6,543 nucleotides of DNA. Origin: Candidatus Aenigmatarchaeota archaeon. Its GTDB lineage: Archaea > Aenigmatarchaeota > Aenigmatarchaeia > QMZP01. Positions 1 through 5,085 of the stretch are shown here, one piece after another (the stretch's first letter is position 1; each line of letters begins with the position of its first letter). The notes below the pieces were generated by a model, which worked only from the letters and a program-made list of their open reading frames with translations, did not search any database and had not been told where the DNA came from. The stretch is from assembly GCA_003663415.1 (NCBI GenBank), contig QMZY01000047.1:1-6543 (forward strand), given 5' to 3'. The position numbers and the translations under genes were made by a program.

Positions 1-460
1 CGGCAATCTTGAAACCCTGTATCACAGTGTCCAGGACCTCTTGGTTATTCTCGCAAAAAAACATCAACCATCCCGAATCCCTTTGATCCAGAATATCGTT
101 ATGGTCAGACCATAAGGTTATGGGGGCGGACAAACCGCGGGAAACATTAACCATAACCAATGGGATTCGCATGCCAGAAGCCACGTACACCATTTCGTGC
201 ATATACATTAAACCCTGCGACGAGCTTCCTGTAAAAGTCCTTGCTCCAGCAGCTGCTGAAGCAACAGCAGCAGAAAGAACAGAATGTTCTCCTTCCATTC
301 TTAAAAACTCCCCCTTCCACTTTCCCTCTGCTTTCCATTTTGCCAGTGTTTCTATAATCTCTGTTTGGGGTGTTACAGGAAAATTCGGAACAACCTGAAC
401 TCTTGCAAGTCTTGCTCCCCACGCAGCTGCTGAATTTCCATCAATAAGAGTTTTGGGCAT
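1..460 (-). CDS. porA: Pyruvate:ferredoxin oxidoreductase alpha subunit (PorA), N-terminal part, cut by window edge
   Basis: This is the first 153 residues of the PFOR alpha subunit; the rest lies left of base 1. With the beta, gamma and delta subunits the enzyme oxidises pyruvate and CoA to acetyl-CoA and CO2, reducing ferredoxin in the cytoplasm. The reading frame shows the hallmarks of the pyrimidine-binding domain: DGNSAAAWGARLA (residues 7-19), PVTPQTEI (28-35, the conserved substrate-side Pro-x-Thr-Pro), EGEHS (56-60, whose second Glu activates the thiamine diphosphate ring in known PFORs), GSSSQGL (78-84), NVSRGLSAPI (105-114) and DHNDILDQRDSGW (119-131). The ATG at 460-458 fits the usual PorA start just before this block, so no PorG domain is fused in front. 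It lies 47 bases after the Nudix gene with no Shine-Dalgarno; a weak TATA-like stretch at 485-492 could serve as its own promoter, otherwise it is co-transcribed. PorG and PorD are not directly upstream, unlike the common porGDAB order. A different 2-oxoacid specificity cannot be excluded. Confidence 0.93.
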   Translation of the reverse strand, partial: MPKTLIDGNSAAAWGARLARVQVVPNFPVTPQTEIIETLAKWKAEGKWKGEFLRMEGEHSVLSAAVASAAAGARTFTGSSSQGLMYMHEMVYVASGMRIPLVMVNVSRGLSAPITLWSDHNDILDQRDSGWLMFFCENNQEVLDTVIQGFKIA

Positions 461-507
461 ATAAATAATTTTATGAGAAGCCAGTTAAAATTAGTTTCAG
501 ATTGAAA

Positions 508-1500
508 TTATTCTATTGCCTTCTTTAATTCCCTCTCTATTTCCTTTGCTCCGTACTCCTTTTCAAGAAGCAAATAAACAGTTCTCCAGTGCGCAGGAAC
601 CCATTGCGGAGATTTTTCAGGTATCCATATGCCTTGAATATCCGGTGTTCCAAGCGGTCTTTCTTTAATAGTTTCAACCATATACTTGGATAAAGCCCTG
701 GGATTGAATTCTGCCAAAATAGGAGGACCTTCAAATTTATCCACCGCAAACTTTGCCTGTTCCCTTACATCCTTGCTTTTGGCGTCTGTTCTGGTATGCA
801 TTATAATCTCTGCATGCAAATCATCATAAGCTCTTCCAATCTCAATAAGCTTCATATTCTCTGGTATGGTAGAATCCGATATGTTTACCTCTTCCCATAA
901 TTCCCTTACAGCTGTAATGAAAGGAGAAACGTCCGGGGTTTTCACAGGAAAAACACCATATTTTTTATCATCATATTTATCCTCTGGTTGCATAAACCCA
1001 GCTGGCACCCCATAAAGTCCTGGATATTGATGAAGTTTTTTGCTTCTTTTGGTCAGAATAACATGGTTATCAGAAGTTACAATCCCTAAATTCACACCGA
1101 TGGGGTTTGCTAAGCCGTCTTTCAAGTTTTTTAAATCGTTCTCGTTCACATAAAGTTCTCTTATGGTTTTTCCGCCCAGTTTCTTGTCTAAAGAGCGATT
1201 GGAACATGCGAATCTATGGTAAGAGGTTCTCTGCAGTTCTATCAATACTCTGTTTCCATCTTTCCTTACGTTCCCAAGTCTTACCAAAGGACCATCATAA
1301 AAGGCTTTACCTTCCCTTTCCGCTTGCTCCTTCTTCATTCTAACCGTTTCTTTCATATATGTGTCAAGTTTTTCGGGCAGTTCAAACAATTCATCTTTAT
1401 AGGAAGCCCTCATTTCTTCTGTTCCTAATCCTTCACCAAAATTCTCAATCACCACGTACGGAACGTACAAATCCCCTGTTTTCAAACCTTTGTAGTTCAT
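508..1500 (-). CDS. Nudix hydrolase with split Nudix box, NUDT22-like (possible UDP-sugar hydrolase)
   Basis: A 330-residue soluble Nudix-superfamily protein, much longer than the usual 140-200. Its box is recognisable but split: VPAGFMQPED (165-174) gives the Gly-x5-Glu half, and AVRELWEEVNI (197-207) gives the Arg-Glu-Leu-x-Glu-Glu metal-binding half. About 25 residues separate them instead of seven, and Asn206 replaces the usual Gly. The region before the box (IGVNLGIVTSDN, 134-145; LTKRSKKLHQYPGLYG, 149-164), the block RTSYHRFACSN (91-101) and the segment after it (IGRAYDDLHAEI, 221-232) match, from memory, the layout of animal NUDT22. That enzyme splits UDP-glucose or UDP-galactose into UMP and sugar 1-phosphate. 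By analogy this may be a nucleotide-sugar diphosphatase; family membership is seen, substrate is inferred. The start at 1500-1498 is supported by a TATA box centred 26.5 bases upstream and no alternative Met before residue 30. The gene lies between a phosphatase and porA, in the same direction. Confidence 0.8.
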   Translation of the reverse strand: MNYKGLKTGDLYVPYVVIENFGEGLGTEEMRASYKDELFELPEKLDTYMKETVRMKKEQAEREGKAFYDGPLVRLGNVRKDGNRVLIELQRTSYHRFACSNRSLDKKLGGKTIRELYVNENDLKNLKDGLANPIGVNLGIVTSDNHVILTKRSKKLHQYPGLYGVPAGFMQPEDKYDDKKYGVFPVKTPDVSPFITAVRELWEEVNISDSTIPENMKLIEIGRAYDDLHAEIIMHTRTDAKSKDVREQAKFAVDKFEGPPILAEFNPRALSKYMVETIKERPLGTPDIQGIWIPEKSPQWVPAHWRTVYLLLEKEYGAKEIERELKKAIE

Positions 1501-1522
1501 AAACTTATAATAGGAATTAAAA

Positions 1523-1530
1523 TTTATAAA
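1523..1530 (-). promoter_or_regulatory. TATA box of the Nudix gene
   Basis: TTTATAAA on the minus strand, centred 26.5 bases before the ATG at 1500. This distance matches an archaeal TATA box whose transcript begins at or next to the start codon. No Shine-Dalgarno motif lies between, so translation is probably leaderless. The box sits inside the 56-base gap after the phosphatase gene, giving the Nudix gene its own transcript. Confidence 0.75.
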
Positions 1531-1556
1531 CTTAAGAGTAGTAATTTCTAACGTAT

Positions 1557-2561
1557 TTAAAAGTAATTGTTTCCAAGAACTTTTCTCAAAGATGTTCTAA
1601 CTTTATCAAATAAAATTTCATTACCGCATGCTATATAACCCATATCCATTTTAACATTCCTGATTGCTATCTCCTCGGGTTTAATTTCCTTCAGATTACT
1701 GTCATAGAACTTTATAACGGCTTTGTTCGTGTCCCTTATTATAGGCCATGCACCAGAAACATCATAGGGGTGCATGCAAAGGCCCGCAGGAGATTTGTAT
1801 CCCTCAAGACCAAGAAAGTCTGCGATTAAAGAAACCGCCGGTCTCAAATCCATAACCCCTCTTGTGCTGCCCTTTGCTATGTTTATGAGTTCTCCGCAAG
1901 ATGTAAGCATCTCTCTGTGAAACACATCAGGAGCTTCCTGTTTTCCGTACATTTCTTCAAACATTCTGTCTTTTAAAACAGGCAAAACCCCTGTTCCTCT
2001 GAAGCTTGTTATTGTGTTGAAATATCCACGGTTATTGAATTCCTTTTCATCTGTCGGTTTTAATATCTCTTTTCTCCTTTCTTCGTCAATTTTGTAACTT
2101 CCTTTTGGGCCGCTAAAATAAGAATATAATTTACCTGTTACGGGATCAAAACCAATTGCAACAGCAATGCCGAAACACGTGTCTGAAAGTCTTGGATCAT
2201 CTGACCAGGGAAGCACGCCAGCCTCGAAATAGGACAAACCAACCTTATGTGTTGTTTCCCTTGTTCCATCAACCACATCAACATGAACTATGTATTTTGG
2301 TTCTCTATTTCCAACAATCTTATTACTAAAAGCCTCTCCAACAATCTCTATTCCTGTGCCACGTTCCTTTCCATATTTGTCTAGTTCGTTTTTCAATATC
2401 TCAGAAGGTTTCATATCTATTAGAAGTTCCTCGTCACCTTCTGCAAAACGTGTTTTAATTAGTTCTGTCTCAGTGGAATTTAATGCCTGTTGTAAGGCTG
2501 CAGTTCTTATTTTTCTTCCAGCTGTGTATAAAACCTCAACAAGCTCTTTATACTCTTCCAT
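1557..2561 (-). CDS. Inositol monophosphatase/FBPase-superfamily phosphatase
   Basis: A 334-residue protein with the three metal-binding motifs of the lithium-sensitive phosphatase superfamily (inositol monophosphatase, archaeal FBPase, CysQ) in order. These are IEIVGEAF (71-78, Glu76 standing for the GEE motif), HVDVVDGT (93-100, equivalent to DPIDGT with Asp95 and Asp98), and HPYDVSGAWPIIRD (264-277, equivalent to WDxAAG, Asp267). CGELINIAKGSTRGVMDLR (222-240) matches the usual segment before the last motif. Members remove phosphate from small sugar or inositol phosphates using Mg2+. The protein is about 70 residues longer than the usual 250-270, mostly through a longer middle (about 115-215), so substrate cannot be set; FBPase, inositol-1-phosphatase or another sugar phosphate are all possible. 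There are no membrane segments. The ATG at 2561-2559 has a TATA box centred 25 bases upstream and no SD. It is divergent from the next gene to the right and 56 bases ahead of the Nudix gene. Confidence 0.85.
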   Translation of the reverse strand: MEEYKELVEVLYTAGRKIRTAALQQALNSTETELIKTRFAEGDEELLIDMKPSEILKNELDKYGKERGTGIEIVGEAFSNKIVGNREPKYIVHVDVVDGTRETTHKVGLSYFEAGVLPWSDDPRLSDTCFGIAVAIGFDPVTGKLYSYFSGPKGSYKIDEERRKEILKPTDEKEFNNRGYFNTITSFRGTGVLPVLKDRMFEEMYGKQEAPDVFHREMLTSCGELINIAKGSTRGVMDLRPAVSLIADFLGLEGYKSPAGLCMHPYDVSGAWPIIRDTNKAVIKFYDSNLKEIKPEEIAIRNVKMDMGYIACGNEILFDKVRTSLRKVLGNNYF

Positions 2562-2582
2562 AACACAATTATATGGGAAAAG

Positions 2583-2590
2583 TTTATAAA
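2583..2590 (-). promoter_or_regulatory. TATA box of the phosphatase gene
   Basis: TTTATAAA on the minus strand, centred 25.5 bases before the ATG at 2561, preceded on that strand by the purine-rich TAAAGA that suits a TFB recognition element. Spacing implies a leaderless transcript. The octamer is its own reverse complement, so it could also direct rightward transcription, but for the plus-strand gene its distance (about 37 bases to the ATG at 2624) fits less well than the box at 2608. Confidence 0.75.
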
Positions 2591-2607
2591 TCTTTAGATA
2601 GTAACTA

Positions 2608-2615
2608 TTTATAAG
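2608..2615 (+). promoter_or_regulatory. TATA box of the rightward gene pair
   Basis: TTTATAAG on the plus strand in the 62-base divergent gap. It is centred only 12.5 bases before the first ATG (2624) but 24.5 before an in-frame ATG at 2636, the same spacing the other promoters here show. This suggests that transcription starts near 2636-2640 and translation at 2636, unless the palindromic box at 2583 is used instead with a short leader. Confidence 0.55.
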
Positions 2616-2623
2616 TTGTAAAT

Positions 2624-3679
2624 ATGTTGGAAAAAATGAAGAAGAAAAGAAAGCTTAAAACATATGAAGAAAAGGATTTTAATATTTTTTTTGTAGGATT
2701 TGATTGGATAAAAACAGGAGACAGTTTGGTTTTACTTGAAATGAACTTGGGTCCTGGCGGTTCAGGATATAGTCCCATTTACTCTTCAAGATTAAATTAT
2801 TTTCTCCATTTTTCAGTGCCAAAAACCCATCAACATAGAGTTTTCGGAGATCTCATGCCAGAGTTTTGTTCTAATAAAGAAAAGTTCAGTGAATTTATCA
2901 AAAGAAATAAACACAGGGGAGTTGTGTACAAGAAGGATATAGAACAAAGAGGAGAGGGGGTAAGTGTTTTTTTAGAGCCTAAATGGAAACCCGACCTTCT
3001 GGAGGTTTATGTTGATGGAGAAAGATATAAAGACTCCGATGGAAAGGAATACGCAATGGTTCTGAGAAATGTAATTGAGGTTGTTATTGAAGATAATAAC
3101 CTGAAATGGAAACAGAAAAGAGCCTTTAAAAAAATTTCAAATGCTCCTATTGACCGATCCTGTGAAGACCCAAATGAGAAACTTCGTGTAAATGTAATGA
3201 ATCCACGTTATCCCTCAAGGAAATTTGAAATAACAAACAGAAAATATCTCGATATCTTATTTGATTCCACATGTACAGCCATAGAAAGGTTAATAGAAAA
3301 GGGGGAATATTCTCTATGGGATGCAAGAAGGGCGTTTCCAGACAAAGCAATCCTATTAAGATTCAATGATTATTATGGAAAAGAAACCATAGACGCTATC
3401 CAAAAAACGGGATATCATGTATGTGATATAAAACTTCCAGAGTATATTCCTTTTGAAAAAGCACTGGATACAGCCAAATACGGTGTTGATGGCCTTCTTT
3501 TTAGCAGGAGTTATTCCTTTCGCCGTGAGGATGACCCAACCCACAAAATTCATGTTGTTATAAATGAGGATGAAATTCCATCTTGTTCATACATCTTCGA
3601 ACCCAAAAGAAACAATTTCAAGGAAATTGCTTTGCAGATAATTGAGGAGTACCATAAAAACAGAAAATTCCTTACTTAA
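2624..3679 (+). CDS. Unrecognised protein with permuted ATP-grasp-like segments
   Basis: A 351-residue soluble protein I do not recognise as a named family. Several stretches read like pieces of an ATP-grasp ligase in permuted order. GFDWIKTGDSLVLLEMNLGP (25-44) resembles the C-terminal Mg2+-binding strands (D27, E39, N41), normally at the end of the fold, and is followed by GGSGYSPIYSSR, much like the PSGVSY...R block of known circularly permuted ATP-grasp proteins. After it come GVVYKKDIEQRGEGVSVF (99-116, like the ATP-binding Lys and glycine-rich loop), LLEVYVDGE (125-133, hinge-like), AMVLRNVIEV (144-153) and RVNVMNP (188-194). The C-terminal 115 residues form an alternating strand-helix region (KAILLRF, 241-247 onward). 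If real, it would join an acid to an amine using ATP; no substrate can be given. The promoter just upstream rules out a missing N-terminus. The start may be M5 at 2636 (see the TATA box). The coiled-coil gene follows after 23 bases. No frameshift seen. Confidence 0.8.
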   Translation: MLEKMKKKRKLKTYEEKDFNIFFVGFDWIKTGDSLVLLEMNLGPGGSGYSPIYSSRLNYFLHFSVPKTHQHRVFGDLMPEFCSNKEKFSEFIKRNKHRGVVYKKDIEQRGEGVSVFLEPKWKPDLLEVYVDGERYKDSDGKEYAMVLRNVIEVVIEDNNLKWKQKRAFKKISNAPIDRSCEDPNEKLRVNVMNPRYPSRKFEITNRKYLDILFDSTCTAIERLIEKGEYSLWDARRAFPDKAILLRFNDYYGKETIDAIQKTGYHVCDIKLPEYIPFEKALDTAKYGVDGLLFSRSYSFRREDDPTHKIHVVINEDEIPSCSYIFEPKRNNFKEIALQIIEEYHKNRKFLT

Positions 3680-3702
3680 ACTTTTCATTCCAATAATAAA
3701 AT

Positions 3703-4989
3703 ATGGGTATTTTTGGTCTCTTCAAAAAGGAAAAGCCGATACAAATAGATATTTATGATGCTGAGGAATGGGTAAGAAAAAATTTTTCAGGTAAAATAGA
3801 AGAAAGCAGAAAAAGACTGGAAGAACTTTATAAAAACCTTGTGAAAGAATTCTCTGAACTGAAAAATCTTATAGATGCACTCAGCACAGCAAGTTTTGAA
3901 GGAGAGGGAAAATCAAGCGCAGTAGTTAATATGACAAAAGATATGATTGTAAAAAGAGGAACCGCGCTAATCAATAACATACTTTCCATAAAATTTGACA
4001 CAAGCTATGACTCAATCAGAGAGTTTGTTTTTACAGCAGAAGAAGCCCTAAGAGACATCGGAAGCCTCACACCAAAACAGGCTGTTGTTCTTACCAAATA
4101 TTTCTCTTCGCACGGGTCTGAAATTTCCAAAAAAGTAAAAACAATTCATTCCGAACTGAAGGAATTGAGGGAGTTTCTTGAAGGAAAAGGCAAGCTTTTG
4201 AAAACAATTGACGACATAAAAGACAATGTAAACAGATACATAGAGATAACAGAGCAGCTTGGAAAAACAGAAGAGAGAAGAAACGAAATAATTAGAGAAA
4301 CAAAACAAATAAAATCTGTTGTGGAAAGGGAAAAGAAAGAATTAGAATCCATTCTTTCAGGAGAGGATTACAAACGCATTGAAAAAATACAGAAAGAAAC
4401 AGATGAAATAAAAAACAAAATTCAGGAAAAAGAAACAAAAATAAAGGAAACGTTCTCCTCTATAATAAGGCCGGTGAAAAAGTTTGAATACCTGATAAAC
4501 AAGGAGTATCTGCTTCCAAAAGACGAAGAAAACACGCTGTTGCACTTTCTTGAAAACCCATTTGAATCAGTGGTAAGTGAAAAGGAAAGGAATCTTTTGA
4601 AAAACATTCTCAAAAAACTGAAAGACGTTTCAGAACAAGGAATGCTTGAGCTGAAAATGAGCGAAAAATCAAAAGTATCCAGTGTTTTGAAAAGCCTTGA
4701 AAAGGACATACCTGCTGTTTTGAATGAAATAGATGCGCTTAGAAAGGAAATAGAAAGGAAGGAGAAAGAAAGAGAGGGGCTTTCCGATATTCTTCAGAGA
4801 AAAACAGACCTTGAGGAAAGCATAGAAAGGAACGAAACACAGGTAAAAAACCTTGAGGAAGAGCTAAAACATCTTGAAGAAGAGGAAGAAACCCTCAAGG
4901 AAGAGATAGAAAGCAAAACAGAAGAGATAAAGAAAGGGATAGAGGCATTTACAGAAAAGAAAATAATTTTGACACGGTCAAAAGACTAA
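3703..4989 (+). CDS. Coiled-coil protein with hydrophobic/basic N-terminal tip, function unknown
   Basis: A 428-residue, highly charged, Lys/Glu-rich protein of no family I recognise. The N-terminus MGIFGLFKKEKP is a short hydrophobic stretch followed by lysines, of the kind that inserts peripherally in membranes; there is no full transmembrane helix or signal peptide. Long helical heptad-rich stretches run at about 30-60, 140-250 and 340-415, the last very acidic (for example LEEELKHLEEEEETLKEE, 384-401). Between the two long coils is a non-coiled, probably globular helical part (about 250-335, starting FSSIIRPVKKFEYLINKEYL). No Walker motif is present, so it is not an SMC or Rad50 ATPase; a scaffold, tether or membrane-remodelling role is possible but unproven. 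The ATG at 3703 begins 23 bases after the previous stop; only a weak TATA-like TTAAAC lies at the right distance and there is no SD, so co-transcription with the previous gene is likely. A T-tract follows the stop. Codon and base use match the preceding gene. Confidence 0.85.
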   Translation: MGIFGLFKKEKPIQIDIYDAEEWVRKNFSGKIEESRKRLEELYKNLVKEFSELKNLIDALSTASFEGEGKSSAVVNMTKDMIVKRGTALINNILSIKFDTSYDSIREFVFTAEEALRDIGSLTPKQAVVLTKYFSSHGSEISKKVKTIHSELKELREFLEGKGKLLKTIDDIKDNVNRYIEITEQLGKTEERRNEIIRETKQIKSVVEREKKELESILSGEDYKRIEKIQKETDEIKNKIQEKETKIKETFSSIIRPVKKFEYLINKEYLLPKDEENTLLHFLENPFESVVSEKERNLLKNILKKLKDVSEQGMLELKMSEKSKVSSVLKSLEKDIPAVLNEIDALRKEIERKEKEREGLSDILQRKTDLEESIERNETQVKNLEEELKHLEEEEETLKEEIESKTEEIKKGIEAFTEKKIILTRSKD

Positions 4990-4995
4990 TTTTTT
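4990..4995 (+). terminator. T-tract terminator after the coiled-coil gene
   Basis: Six T residues immediately after the TAA at 4987-4989, with no hairpin before them. Archaeal RNA polymerase commonly terminates at such oligo-T tracts alone. Its place at the end of the rightward gene pair, and the fresh promoter before the next gene, support a transcription unit boundary here. Confidence 0.5.
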
Positions 4996-5055
4996 CTAAC
5001 GTAAAATCAGCCATCTTCACTTTATATTATAATATTTATCCCCAACGACTAAATA

Positions 5056-5063
5056 TTTATAAA
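5056..5063 (+). promoter_or_regulatory. TATA box of the ATPase gene
   Basis: TTTATAAA centred 26.5 bases before the ATG at 5086, with no Shine-Dalgarno motif in the spacer. It indicates a leaderless, separately transcribed ATPase mRNA. The rest of the 96-base gap is very AT-rich and holds the T-tract of the preceding gene and a 12-base AT palindrome at 5024-5035. Confidence 0.75.
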
Positions 5064-5085
5064 TAAATTTATCCCATATAAAATT

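Noticed and set aside
147..422. Open frame on the minus strand, and another on the plus strand at 120-398, inside porA
   Set aside because: Both are shadows of the clearly conserved porA frame; their cysteine- or proline-rich translations match no family and they have no promoter.
495..507. Short inverted repeat (TTTCA, 3-base loop, TGAAA) just after the Nudix stop
   Set aside because: Only five pairs and followed by no more than four T's on the minus strand; too weak to call a terminator.
4048..4709. Several minus-strand open frames rich in Phe, Ser and Leu opposite the coiled-coil gene
   Set aside because: They arise from the Lys/Glu-rich codons on the other strand (AAA/GAA read as TTT/TTC); no start signals or conserved motifs.
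4141..4989. SMC/Rad50-type ATPase suggested by the long coiled coils
   Set aside because: No Walker A, Walker B or ABC signature and no zinc-hook CxxC anywhere in the protein.
5024..5035. Perfect 12-base palindrome ATATTATAATAT before the ATPase promoter
   Set aside because: Composed only of A and T in an AT-rich gap, so likely chance; no second copy to suggest a regulator site.
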